This document shows, piece by piece, positions 45,046 to 56,869 of a stretch of DNA of 64,000 bases. The notes beneath the pieces are model-generated. The model worked only from the letters and a program-made list of their open reading frames with translations, did not search any database and had not been told where the DNA came from. Made by a program: the position numbers and the translations under genes. The stretch is from Acanthornis magna (taxonomy: Eukaryota > Chordata > Aves > Passeriformes > Acanthizidae). The stretch's first letter is position 1. Each line of letters starts with the position of its first letter. Where the stretch lies: the NCBI GenBank assembly GCA_036785705.1, contig JAWUZG010000138.1:3472501-3536500 (forward strand). Direction: 5' to 3'.

Positions 45046-45539
45046 GCCCCGCTCCCGGGGGCTCCCAGCCTGGCAGGAGCACAGGCAGGAGGGGTGATGG
45101 GACAGCCGAGCTGCTCCCAACAGATCTTGGCACAGCGTGGAGAGGGTGAGGAAAAGGAGAGGGTCTGCAGGGAGACTTGCTCGGGAGATGCCCCAGAGCC
45201 GCGGTGCCAGCGGATGCTCAGGGATGTGCTCCAGGTGCAGACGGAGCTGCAGGCAGGGAGGCAGGTCAGGAACAACCTGCAGCTGCTCTTATCACAACAG
45301 CAACAATCCGATTTTTAAAGGAAAATAAAAATCCTTTAAAATGTTAAGATGCCTATAAAAATGCCCGCTAAGTGCAGCCTGAGGTGTGAGTTCTGCGGCA
45401 GCAATGTCGGAGCAGGGTGATGCTCTGGGAGCCTCTCCCAGCTGTTGGAAGCTGCTTTTCCTCCAACTCTGCTCTTCTGGCCGTGAATACAGCGCAGAGT
45501 TTGCAGCTCTGCAGCCGTTTGGAGGCTAAAATCAATCGA

Positions 45540-46520
45540 TACCAACCATTTCCCGGAGGGCAGGTTGGGGACGCTGGAGCCCCACGGCCGTGCCCGCAGC
45601 ACCGCAGCCTGAGCTCCGCGGGCAGTCGGGGGGCGCGGGGGCTGCGGAGCCGCACCGCCCCAAATTTCCTGGGGCTGTGCTGAAGCAGCGCCGCGCACCC
45701 GCGGCCGGCACAGCCCCGGCCCCGAGAGCGCACACGGCCGGGGCAGCCGGGGGTCGCTTGTCCCCGCGGCCCCGATGTCCCCTGTGCCCGGTTCCTGGCC
45801 CTGCTGCTCGCAGCTTCTCTCCCCGGCTCCCCCGGGCCCATCCAGCGGGGAGCGGATCCAGCCCCGCTCGCTGTCGGTGTTTTCCTGGCTCAAGGACGGG
45901 CCATGGCCGAAGCCCCGCGGCACCTCCTGCCCCGGGACGCTGCGAAGGGAGCGAACCCCGGAGCGGGAACATGAAGGTTATCCCTGGGAAAATAAAGGAT
46001 TCATTTGAACGCTCGTGTTGCTGTTTGATGGTATCTCAGCCCACGGGGTGTTTACAGCCCCCCACCCACCCGGCTCGGCGCAGAATTGGGGCAGGAAGGG
46101 GCGATGCGGGCGCGGGAGCTGCTCCACCCTCGCTCTATTTACCCCAAATAAAGCCCAGTGCCGCGGGCTGGCCCTCACCTTAAAAGCGCGGGCAGGTGCC
46201 CGGCACAGGGGACCCGGCACAGGGGACCCGGCAGGGGTGGCCGAGCTGGCACATGCTGCAGGTGGGGCTCAGCCTGCCCCGCTCCCCCGGGGCCGCGGCC
46301 GGAGCCTTCCCCATGGCCGAGCCGGCCGCGGGCGAGGACACGGGCACCGGGCGAGGTGAGTGCGCCGAGCGGGACCCGCCCGTGCCGGGACACGGCCGGC
46401 AGGGCACAGGGGCTGGGGCAGACCCCAGTGCCTGCCCCGAGCCTCCGGGCAGAGCCGCAGCCTCCGTTCAGCCCCCGGGGCCGGGGCACCGGCGGTCGGG
46501 TGGGCTCGGGCTGGTGCTCC
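45540..46520 (+). promoter_or_regulatory. CpG-rich promoter region of the TBC1D24-like gene
   Basis: GC- and CpG-rich stretch around the first coding exon (46313-46355). A possible TATA-like 'ctattta' lies at 46133-46139, about 170 bp upstream of the ATG. The transcription start is inferred only. Confidence 0.6.
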
Positions 46521-49500
46521 TCGCTACCCCGGGCAGGGCGGCACCGTCGGGAGAGGACGAGGTGAATTTGGCGATCACGGGGTGCAAACAGCCCCTGCGT
46601 CTGCCCCGCTGTTGTCTCAGCCTGGTTTCTGTGGCCAGGAGCCCCCGTGCCCGTGCTCGGGTCAGGCTGTCCCCAGGGCAGGGAGTGGGGCCGAGCAGCC
46701 ACCGGGTCCAACAGCTCCTGCCCCGAGCCAGACTGAGCCCGATCTGCTGCTCCTGCTGACCTCGGGCAAGGGCCAAACCGAGCCGGAGAGCAAGAGCCAG
46801 AGCCGGGCCCAGCCCGGGCGGCAGGACCCTCCCGATGTGCCACCACGTGCTGTCCCGCCGTGTCCCCTTGGCTCCCCCAGCAACTGAGCGCATCCAAGAT
46901 AAAAACACCCGAGAGCTAATGAGTGTGCTAATTGACGTTATCCCTGCCCGTTAATCAGTGCCCAGCAGAGCTCACCCACGCGGGGACAGCTCCCGTGTCC
47001 CATGCAGGGCTCGGATCGAGCTCTCGGGCAGCCCCGGGGAAATGCCGCTTCCGTCTCTCTAGGAGGAGCTCAGACTCTGCTCTTCCCAGCGCCGCAGGGC
47101 TGGCGGCTGCCCGAGCCCTGCCTGGGGCTGTGAGCGGGAGCCTCCCCCGAGGGTCCCCTTCTGTCCCCAGGGATCTTCTCAGGTGCTCAGCGGCCGCTGC
47201 TGCGCTCCCCGGACAGGGTCTCCCCAGCGCTTGGGGGCACGGGGGGAACGGGAACCCTCTGCCCCACAGCCCGGCCCCGCACCCCCGGCGAGCCCCTCGA
47301 CTGCAGCAGCTTCTGCTCCCTCTGCTCTGACACCCGAGGGGCCGGAGGGGCCGGGAGACTTTGGCAGGAGGCACAAGAGGAAGGCAAACATCCGAGGGTG
47401 GCTTTGCCTGCTCCGCTGGGCTCAGAGCAGCCTGTCCTGGGCTGCCAGACCCGGGCAGGACCCTTCTGCCCCACGCTGTCCTTGGGAGGGGACACGATGG
47501 AAATGGTCCCTCCCAGCATCGCTTGGGCTCCCACTGCCCATGAGGTCCCTCCTGGTCCCTGCAGAGCTGAGCTGGGACGGAGCTGCTCGTCCTCCTTGGG
47601 GATGTGACAATGTCCCACGGCCATCCCTGGGGCACAAGGACCGTGTCCCTGCTCCCTGCACCTCCCTGTCGGCAGGTCACAGGCTGGGAAATGCGGAGCT
47701 CTTGGAGGGGTGAGAAACCCTCATGGTGTGAGAAGAAACCCTGACAGCCAGCTAGGAACTGGCCCTGAGCTTCACCAGGGGCCTGAGCTGATGGAGCAGG
47801 AAGGGGCAAAGCCCTTCCCTCTGCATGGGACAATAAAGAAATCCAGGATGGAGCTGTGAGACTTCAGAGCGCCCTCAGCCAGGGGGAAACGCTGGTGGTG
47901 GGGCGGTGAAAGGTGTGCAATAAAAGGTCTTTGTCCTGCAGAGGTGTCGGGCTCATCCCCAGTCACCATCGTGGTCACATCCGAGGCTGACACCTGGGAC
48001 ATCGACACCTCCTCGTGCCTGGGCTGTGGGCAGTTCGTGGACTGGGACAAGATGCCGGAGCCGCAGCAGCCGGCGCAGATCCCGCGGGACATCCTGAGCA
48101 GGTCCCCGAAGGAGCTGAAGAGGCTGGCGAGGGAAGGCTGCTGGGCCACGAGCCACGCGGGCCGGGCCCGGCTCTACCCCCAGCTCATCCAGCAGGTCTC
48201 CTGCCGCCTCGTCACCCCCGACGCGCTCGTGTACGGGGACGTGGCCGGCCGGCTCTTCGGGAAGCCCAGCGTGAGCTCCCACCCCCTGCCCGAGTTCCTG
48301 GAGGGCTGCCCCGTGCCCACCTACTGCCTCAACCCACACGGAGTCACCGCCCTGAAGAAGATCCTCATCTGCGTGGGCACCCTGTTCCCCGACATCACCC
48401 ACAGCCCCCTCCTGCCGGCGCTGACGGCGCTGCTGCTGCACTACAGCAAGGATGAGGCCCAGTGCTTCGAGAGCCTCTCGCGCCTCATCGCCAGCAACGC
48501 TCCCCACTCCAGCTACATCGACCAGTCCTTCCTGGCCCACCAGGCCTCCTGCATGACCTTCGGGGACCTGGCCAACAAGCACTGCCCGGCGGCTCACAAG
48601 CTCATAGCCAGCACCGCCGAGAACGTCCTCGAGGTCTACTCGGAGTGGCTGTCGTGGCTCTTTCCCGGGCTGCCCTTCGCTTACGCCGTGCGGGTGCTGG
48701 ACGTGTTCCTGCTGGAGGGGCAGAAGGTCCTGTACCGCATCGCCCTGGCCCTGCTGAAGCAGTTCAGGCTCTCGGTGACCCCGGCTGGGCTGGAGGGCGC
48801 TGACATCAAGGCAGAGCTGCAGGCGTTTGTGAGGAACATCGCCGAGCACGTGACTGTCGACAAACTGCTGGAGAGAGCCTTTGGCATCCGCCTGTTCTCC
48901 CGCAAGGAGATCTGGCTCCTCCAGATGGCCAACAGGAAGGCCTTGGTGGAGAGGGGCATCACCGTGGTGCAGAGAAGGTGAGGACACCTCTGCGCTCGCC
49001 AGCTCTGGGGCTGAGCAGACAAAATGGGAGCTCCTGTGGGGACGCACCTGGGGAGCTGCAGGCACCTCCCGCAGCTGTGGCTGTGCTGGGCCCTCCCAGC
49101 CCCTCGGAGGACCCTGCCAGGGGACACGGCCCAGCCAGAGCTGCTGATGTTGGCAGAGGGCTCCCGGTGCAAAGAGCAGGACAAACCCTGCTGCAGGGGG
49201 GCTGCTCCCCAAAAAGCAGAGGGGCCCCACAGCCCTGATGGCCTGATGTCCCTCCCCTTGCAGGCCATCCTTCCACCTGGCCGTGGACATGCAGAACTTC
49301 AGCTCCAGCACTGTCACGGCGCAGGAGATGCGCCTCATCTGGTCCTGGATCCCCGAGCGCTTCTCCCTCTTCCCCCCGCTGCTGCTCTTCTCCACCTCCA
49401 AGGACGGGTGCAGCCTGCAGAGGTGAAGCCTCCCCTGCCCAGTGGGGCCAGGCGGGGCAGGAGCGTGGGGTAAACCTGGGCGAGGTTTGGTGCTGGAGAA

Positions 49501-52500
49501 AGGAGCAACACGAGTGACCTGGGGCACCTCCGGGGCTGCTGGGGACCCTCGTGGGCTCCATTCAGGGTCCTGAGTGTGGTCTGGGCCGGTGCTGGCTCAG
49601 GGGAGAGGGCAGAGGCTGGGCCAGAGGGCCACCGACACCTGGGCACCGCCCAGGGCACACGGAGCCCTGCGGATGTGCCCTGCAAGGATGTCCCCGTGTG
49701 CCACACTGTGCCAGGGCTGTGGGCAGCCAGGGACAGCCAGCACAGCCTGCCCAGGGCTCCAGCTCCCCTGAGCAGACCCCCTTGTCCATCTCTGCAGGTT
49801 CTACACATGCTGTGAGGGCTACGAGCCCACGTTGCTGCTCATCAAAACCACCAAGGGGGAGGTGAGCGTTTCCCGGGCAGGGCTGGGGAAGGGGACAGGG
49901 TGGGTGACCCCACAGGCTCTTCCTGGAGCAGCCATGCGCTGGGTGGTCCCTGTCCTGCCCTGGGTCTGTCCCAGCTTCCAGGAGAGAACAAACTGCACCT
50001 CTGGCCACCAGGACACACCTCAGCTGGGGGTGCTGGGGGGAAACAGGAGTGGGTGAGAGGGAGGGAGGCCACGAGTGATCCTTTAATGGCAAACATGGAC
50101 TGAGTCACGAATCCTTGCTGAGCAGACTCTCCTGAAGTCAGCAGATGCTTTGTCTGAGCCAGGACTTGCTCTCAAAGCATGAGGCAAGGTTTGCTCCCTG
50201 ATTGCACGAGCAGCCACACCAGGGAAATGGAGGAGAAATAAGGACAGTTCCTACTGAAAGCCATGAAATAACTGCAAAGGCCCTTGAACCAGGGCTCTTC
50301 CCAGGGACTCTGAGTGCCTCATAAACCCGTCATTTATCTCTCCACTCTTCATCCCACGGCGGAGGCAAGTTCTGTGAATTGTTCAGGCCTCCCAAAGATT
50401 TATTGACCAACAGTGCTGATGTCCCAGGCCTGACACCTCAGTGGTGTGGGGAGAAACACCTTTCACCCCCAGGGCCTCGTGCAGATGAGGGAAGGTGACC
50501 CAGAAAACCTCATTTCCTACACATTTTAGCTCCTGTTATCCCTTGGCTGTGCCAAGGACAGGCAGGAGTTCCCAGCCCTTGGCAGGGCCCCTCCAGCCAT
50601 GGTCAGGGCAGGGCTGTCCACAGCAGGGTCAGCCTTGGGCACCAGGGATGGTCAGTGCGGGGTGGGGCTGGCACAGCACCAGGGATGGTCAGTGCGGGGT
50701 GGGGCTGGCACAGCACCAGGGATGGCCAGTGCAGGATGGGGCTGGCACAGCAGGATTTGGCTCTGGGATTCCCCAGGGAAGGGACAGAGCCCCTGCCCTG
50801 CTGAGCCCGGGGCGATGCCCGGCACTCCTGGGGCTGGCTCTGCTCCCGGCCCAGCCCCTGACCGCTCCCTGTTCTCTCTCCAAGGTGTGTGGGGCGTTTC
50901 TCTCCTCCGACTGGAGCGAAAGGAAAAAGAGCGGGGCCACCTCGGGCTTTTTTGGGACAGGGGAGTGCTTTGTGTTCACGGTAAGTCACGGTTTATGGCT
51001 GGGTCTGTCCCTTCACTGCTGTTTCCTTCACCCTCTGCCAGCTCAGGGCACGGTGACCCCGAGCTGCTCCCTCCCCAGGGCCCCAGCCCTGCCCTGAGCT
51101 CTGGCAGCAGCAGCAGCTCGGGAATCGCTGTGCTGGATCCCGGCAAATGGAGACCCCACTCCTGCCCTGGATGAACTGGGCTCCCCAAACCCCCCGGGAA
51201 TGTGGGATACCCTGGGTGGGTGTGGGAGCCCCTCCCGGGATGGCAGCAGGGCAGTGTGTGGCAGGTTTCTGTCCAGTTTGCTGGGGACAGCTCCTGGATG
51301 GGACATTCCCAAATCATCCCTGGCATCCCTGAAGAGGCTGAGTTATACCAAGAGATCCTGGGGACAAAGTCCAGCATCCATCCGGCATCCCACAGCACCC
51401 ATCCAGCATCCCCCTGGCAGTGTGGGCAGTGCAGCATTGCCCATCTCCAGCAGCACCTGGCAAAGACAAATCCAACTTCCCAGGCACAGCCACCTCCAGA
51501 GCAGCCCTGTTCCTGCCGGGTCGCCCTGTCCCTGCCGGGTCGCCCTGTCCCTGCCGGGTCACCCTGTCCCTGCCGGATCGCCCTGTCCCTTCCAGGTCGC
51601 CCTGTCCCTGCCGCGTCACCCTGTCCCTGCCGGGTCGCCCTGTCCCTGCCGGGTCGCCCTGTCCCTTCCAGGTCACCCTGTCCCTGCCAGGTCGCCCTGT
51701 CCCTGCCGGCTCGCCCTGTCCCTGCCGGGTCACCCTGTCCCTGCCGGGTCGCCCTGTCCCTGCCGGGTCACCCTGTCCCTTGCCAGCCCCAGCTCCCACC
51801 TGGACGCAGCGTTTGGCCCCAGCCCCCCCCGAGCAGCAGCAGCACCTTCCCCAGCAGGGGCGAGGTGCCGCAGGGCTCAGCAGGTGTGTCCACTGCCCAG
51901 GTGCGCCCCGAGGCAGACAGGTACGAGTGGGTGCTCATCAAGAAGCCCGAGCTGGCCAAGGCCGTGCCACGCTCCCGGCAGCGCTCGCCTTCCCCCGCTC
52001 CCGAATCCCTGCTCGGCTCCTCCCGGGACAGCCGCAGCTCCAGCCCCAACCACCTCGCCGTGCCCTCGCCGCAGAGGAAAGGCCGCCTGTCCCCGTTCCT
52101 GGCCATCAGGCACTTCCTCCTGCCCTCCAAAACAGCCTCCATGTTCATGTCCGGCTCCCGGGATGGGATCGTTATCGGTAAGGGGGATCGTTATCGGTAA
52201 GGGGGATCGGTATCGGTAACAGGGATCGGTATCGGTAACAGGGATCACTATCAGTAACAAGGATCGTTATCGGTAACAGGGATCGGTATCGGTAAAAGGG
52301 ATCACTATCGGTAACTGGGATCACTGTCGGTAACAGGGATCACTGTCGGTAACAGGGATCACTGTCGGTAACAGGGATCCTTATCAGTAACAGGGATCAC
52401 TGTCGGTAACAGGGATCGTTATCAGTAAGAGGGATCGTTATCGGTAACAGGGATCACTATCGGTAACAGGGATCGTTATCAGTAAGAGGGATCATTATCA

Positions 52501-53578
52501 GTAACAGGGATCACTATCGGTAACAGGGATCACTATCGGTAACAGGTATCACTGTCAGTAACAGGGATCACTGTCGGTAACAGGGATCACTGTCGGTAAC
52601 AGGGATCACTGTCGGTAACAGGGATCACTGTCGGTAACAGGGATCACTATCGGTAACAGGTATCACTGTCAGTAACAGGGATCACTATCGGTAACAGGTA
52701 TCACTGTCAGTAACAGGGATCACTGTCGATAACAGGGATCACTGTCGGTAACAGGGATCACTGTCGGTAACACAGATCACTGTCGGTAACAGGGATCGTT
52801 ATCAGTAACAGGGATCACTGTCGGTAACAGGGATCACTGTCGGTAACAGGGATCACTGTCGGTAACACAGATCACTATCGGTAGCCCCCCAGGGCTGGCA
52901 CCCCCCGCGGGAAAGGGCCTCTCTCCGGGTTAAACCCCGAGCTGCCTCCAGAGGCAAAGAGCTCCTGGTTTGGGATTTGGGGTTAAAGTCAGGGCAGGTG
53001 AGGGCAGCCCCTGTTCCTCCAGCCAGGCTGCTCGAGGGCCAGGGAGCTCCTTCCGAGACCCCAAGGGGAGCCCCACAGCCCAAACCCCGGCGAGGTTTGT
53101 ACCCCGGGGCTGGAGCGTCCCTTCCCAGCCCTTCGCTCCCTCTGTGCGGGTGGAGAGGAGCCGCGGGTGGATCAGCCCGAGCAAGGGCCGGGCACGGTTC
53201 CCGGAGCAGAGCCGGGCTCAGGCTCGGGCTGGGGTGGGATCTTTGTGCCCCCGGGGCCGGGTGGGTTCGGCAGAGGCCCCGCAGTGGGTCAAGAACCCCC
53301 GCAGGAGCAGCCCGAGCCCCTTCCAGCCCCGGGAGCAGGGTCAGGACGGGACAAGGGACAGAGAGCGAGGGGCGGGCGCAGCCCCGGGGGCCAGGGGGGA
53401 GCCCGGGCCCGACCCTGCGCTCGCTCTTGCAGGTGGAGGGGGAGGCCAAGCCCTGTCCCTGGACGCCAGCCTGCTCTGGGGACACACGGAGCACTGCGAG
53501 ACCTTCGACAACCCCCCGCTCTGCCAGGAGAACTTCCAGGTGCAGCTCTTGGAAGTGTGGGGCTTCCAGAGCGCGTAG
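46313..53578 (+). CDS. TBC and TLDc domain protein, TBC1D24 paralogue (seven coding exons)
   Basis: Exons: 46313-46355, 47942-48977, 49264-49422, 49798-49861, 50885-50980, 51901-52177 and 53433-53578. All are GT/AG and in phase; together 1821 nt (606 residues plus stop), against 559 in human TBC1D24. The TBC domain lies at about residues 60-300 ([31 protein letters not shown]). The TLDc domain covers about 375-606 ([42 protein letters not shown], and the end VWGFQSA). TBC1D24 acts in synaptic vesicle and endosomal traffic through phosphoinositides and ARF6/Rab. The basic residues [10 protein letters not shown] and VLYR, matching the lipid-binding pocket in human, are kept. Compared with human there is an N-terminal extension of about 35-40 residues before FVDWDKM and a longer Ser-rich loop in exon 6. 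Identity looks near 60% in the core, too low for the orthologue, so I call it a paralogue. Confidence 0.9.
50640..50750. repeat. 37-bp tandem repeat, three copies
   Basis: The unit begins 'caccagggatggtcagtgcg' and ends 'ctggcacag'. It lies in the intron between exons 4 and 5 of the TBC1D24-like gene, about 140 bp before exon 5. Confidence 0.9.
51515..51782. repeat. 19-bp minisatellite in intron 5 of TBC1D24-like gene
   Basis: About 14 copies of 'tcgccctgtccctgccggg' with T/C and A/G variants, ending 118 bp before the exon 6 acceptor. The exon 6 frame is open back through the array, so a long spurious Cys/Pro/Ser-rich frame fuses to the exon. Human gene structure and the conserved FVF/RYEW junction show that this is intron. 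Confidence 0.92.
52167..52884. repeat. 19-bp minisatellite built on the exon 6 splice donor
   Basis: About 38 copies of a 19-bp unit. The first (52167-52185) is GATCGTTATCG, the last 11 bases of exon 6, plus GTAAGGGG, the donor. The second copy is identical, and later copies drift to 'gatcactgtcggtaacagg'. Spacing is strictly 19 bp (gatc at 52167, 52186, 52205, 52224). Every unit keeps a GGTAAC or GGTAAG donor-like core. Confidence 0.96.
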
Positions 53579-55160
53579 TTCCCGTGGGGACATCCCTCGT
53601 GTGCCACCCACGGGGACGGGGACCTCTCCCCGCGCTGGCCACCCCCACCCGGGCTGTGGCCACCTCTGAGGCAGCTCCACTCTCCATCGTCCCCTCCGCG
53701 ATCAGGTCAGATCACATCAGCCCTCGTGGTGCCGTGGAGAGAGGGCGAGGCAGTGCCAGGATTGGGACTGCGGGCGCTGCCCTTGGGACATTCGAGGTCC
53801 CCTCCCGCAGTTTAAACCCGTCCCACTCCATCCAGTCTGTCCCAGTTTGGGGTGCTGCAGGGGAGGGCAGCCGGTCTGGTGTTTGTCACACCTCCCTGGC
53901 CTGTTTGCAGCGTGGGGCTCAGCAAACCAGTGACAGCACAGGCAGATTTTGTGGGAATTGTGAGCCCAGGCAGAACCCAGCACCGAGCTCCAGAGCTCAC
54001 CAGAAACACTCCAGGTTCCGCTTCCCCCCGGCCCCGAGCCCAGCACAGCCCTTCAAGCCATACACGGAGCTCTGCAGCCCCCGTGGGTATCCAGGCCTGC
54101 CCGGGATCCACCAGCACAGGGAGAGGCTCTTCTCGTCCCCGGCTGGAAGTGCTGCCCGGGGATGGCAAAGCCCTGCCTGGAGTTTGCAGGGCAGTGACAG
54201 CCCCGGGGGGACCCCACGTTTGGGGTGAGCCCTTTGCTCTGTCCCCACCCCAGGGCTGGCATGGGGCTGTGGGGGCCACACATGGAGGAGCTTCCCCAAC
54301 GTGCCCCGAGTGCTGGGTCGGGACCACCAGGATTTTAACGTGGAGTGGGAACGTTTGGTGTTGATGGGCTGGGATCACCGGGATGGGCCACTTTAACGTG
54401 GAATGGGAACGTTTGGTGTAACTCCGTCAGGCACGGCCACCCCATGGGAGGTGGAGACCAGGGGGAACCCTCTGGCTGCAGGGGGAGAACCTCTCCCACC
54501 CCAAACACACTTTCCTGGGTGGGGTCACCTCCCACCCGTCCCAGCTCTGCGGCCATTCGAGGCAGGAGCTGTGGCTGCCCCGGGGCTGTGCCAGCACTGG
54601 CAGGACACAGTGGGAGCAGCAATGGCAGAGCTCCCACAGGGCTGGGCACGGGCACGCTGGGAACGGCTTGGAGCCTCCACAGGGTGTCCAGGTGCACTGG
54701 GAATGGCTTGGAGCCTCCACAGGGTGTCCAGGTGCACTGGGAATGGCTTGGAGCCTCTACAGGGAGTCCAGGTGCACTGGGAATGGCTTGGAACCTCCAC
54801 AGGGTGTCCAGGTGCACTGGGAATGGCTTGGAGCCTCCACAGGGTGTCCAGGTGCACTGGGAATGGCTTGGAGCCTCCACAGGGTGTCCAGGTGCACTGG
54901 GAATGGCTTGGAGCCCCCCCAGGGTATCCAGGGGAGAGCAGGAGGTGAGGCGCAGCCCTCCAGGCCCCCATGCCTGACCTTCACCACAGAGCCCAAAGGA
55001 AAGAACTCCACAGAATTACTCTTTTCTTTCAATTAAAAAGCTCTGCCAGGGTGTCCTCAGCATTTCTTTCATTCCATGACCATGTACTGGACTTTCTGTC
55101 TGGCTGAACGTTTCCTGCAAGAGTCCCTCTCTCTTCCCCAGAGGCTGTTTCACCTCTCCA
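53579..55160. other. TBC1D24-like 3' UTR and downstream DNA
   Basis: GC-rich, with no exon seen. An ATTAAA hexamer at 55032-55037 and an AATAAA at 55658-55663 are candidate poly(A) signals; neither can be confirmed. It contains the 40-bp array listed separately. Confidence 0.4.
54660..54940. repeat. 40-bp minisatellite, seven copies
   Basis: The unit begins 'ttggagcctccacagggtgt' and ends 'cactgggaatggc', starting every 40 bp from 54668 to 54908. Copies differ at about one base each. All frames are open. Confidence 0.95.
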
Positions 55161-55527
55161 CCTAGAGATGGGAGAGCTTAGAGCTCCTTCCAGTGCCTAA
55201 AGACACTCCAGGAGAGCTGGAGGGGGACTTGGAACAATGACAGGAGTGCCAGGGCACAGGGAATGGCTTCCCACTGCCAGAGGGCAGGGCTGGATGGGAT
55301 ATTGGGAAGGAATTGTTCCCTGTGAGGGTGGGCAGGCCCTGGCACAGGTGCCCAGAGAAGCTGTGGCTGCCCCTGGATCCCTGGCAGTGTCCAAGGCCAG
55401 GCTGGACATTGGGGCTTGGAGCCGCCTGGGACAGTGGGAGGTGTCCCTGCCCATGGCAGGGGTGGGATGGAATGGGCTTTGGGGTCCTTCCCGACCCAAA
55501 CTGTTCCATGATTCCATAATTTCCCTG
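55160..55527 (+). mobile_element. CR1 LINE 3' end
   Basis: Begins in 'gagagcttagagctccttcc' and runs through the typical CR1 tail to 'gttccatgattccataatt'. 5'-truncated and non-coding. Confidence 0.9.
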
Positions 55528-55794
55528 TGCCCATCACTGCCCCCGGCCAGAGCTGTCAGTGCTCACAGCATTCCCTGCCCGAGCTCTGCCGAGCCTTTGC
55601 TGTGCTCAAAGGACCCTGAAAGGGATCCTTTCTTCTCTCCCCGTAGTCCATCACTGAATAAAGTTAAAAACTCTTGGAGAATTAAAAAAAAATCCCACAC
55701 AAAGACACGGTGGGGGAGCAGCAAGGCCGGGAGGTGGAGGGACATGTGATGGGGTATAAAGAGATCTGTGTCCTGCTCTCGCTTCCCTGCAGAG

Positions 55795-56165
55795 GGCCAG
55801 CACCCCAAACCCTCACCCCATGGCCCCACAGCACCCCAACCCTGTGTCCCCAAGGCACCCCAAACCCTCACCCCATGGCTCCAGGGCATCCCAGCCCCTC
55901 ACCCTGTGTCCCCATGGCACCCCACAGCCTCACCCTACAGCTCCACAGCAGTCCAATCCCTCACCCCATGGCCCTGGGGAAGTCCAGCCCCTCATCCTAC
56001 AGCCCCACAGCACCAGGACCCCTCACCCTACAGCTCCAGGGCACCCCAGCCCCTCACCCTGTGTCCCCATGGCACTCCAGCCCCTCACCCCATGGCCCCA
56101 GCACACCCCAGTCCCTCACCCTGTGTCCCCTAACCCTACAGCCCCAGGGCAGCCCCTCAGCTCAT
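55795..56165. repeat. Degenerate C-rich tandem repeat
   Basis: Repeating 'caccccagcccctcaccctg' and 'tgtccccatggcac' modules with a period near 21 bp and frequent changes. Non-coding; open in all plus frames. Confidence 0.8.
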
Positions 56166-56869
56166 GGCCCCACAGCAGCTCACCCCTCCCGCACAGCAGA
56201 GCAGCACAAGGGACCTGCCTGGGTCACTCCTGTTCCCTGGGCAGGATTTTGGGCTCCTCTGGAACATGGAGCTGCCAGTGCTGGCACAAGAAGAGCAGCC
56301 CAGGAGCAGCTCTGAACAATGGGGAATTCATGAGGAATCAATCCTATCCCCCAGGTCTGGGTCCTCCCCTGCCCCCACAGACATGGGGTACTATTGGCCA
56401 CTGGCCTGTAACAAAAATTGCTACAAAAAGGGACATTCTGTGAGGTGATTTCCTGGGAGATCCGGGAGGGCTGGGGATGCCCTTGTCCTTCTCAGTGCTG
56501 GGCTTGGCAATGTGAACACTTTGTTTAAGACAAGGAGACTGCATTGCCTTCCGTGGTGTGGTTACACTGTAATGGCAAATGGTCCAAAGTGTCCCAAACC
56601 ATTCACTTCCCATGCCAGGAACTGATTCCCACATGGGCTGGCTCTGGGAAATGATGTGCCCAGGTTGTTACTCCTCCCTAATCCTTTTTTGTGCTTTTGC
56701 TGAACTTTTAAGACCTTTGATTTACATGGAAAAAGAAACCTGAGGCAGTGGAAAAGGCAGAGACTCACTGCAGGTCTCTTTGATGTTGTTCTTTTCCTCT
56801 TGATTAAAATTTCAGAATGATACAGCCTTGTCAAGGCTTTTTAATTCTTCTAGTAGGGAAAATGTGGAT

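Larger units (their letters stand above)
42691..46140. other. Intergenic between the head-to-head STX8 and TBC1D24-like genes
   Basis: No recognised exon. It holds a CT-rich stretch at 43430-43570, a GATA-type simple repeat, a 25-bp minisatellite and, from about 45540, the CpG-rich promoter of the next gene. One stretch at 44600-44710 reads as a charged helix-like peptide in one frame, but I found no support for an exon. Confidence 0.5.

Noticed and set aside
47953..49527. 524-codon minus-strand frame opposite the TBC1D24-like exon 2
   Set aside because: Shadow of a GC-rich coding exon; the plus strand shows the conserved TBC domain, and the antisense peptide resembles nothing I know.
51202..52200. 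Frame of about 330 codons ending in exon 6 of the TBC1D24-like gene
   Set aside because: Its first two thirds are intron 5 and a 19-bp array; the FVF/RYEW junction and the family structure place an intron there.
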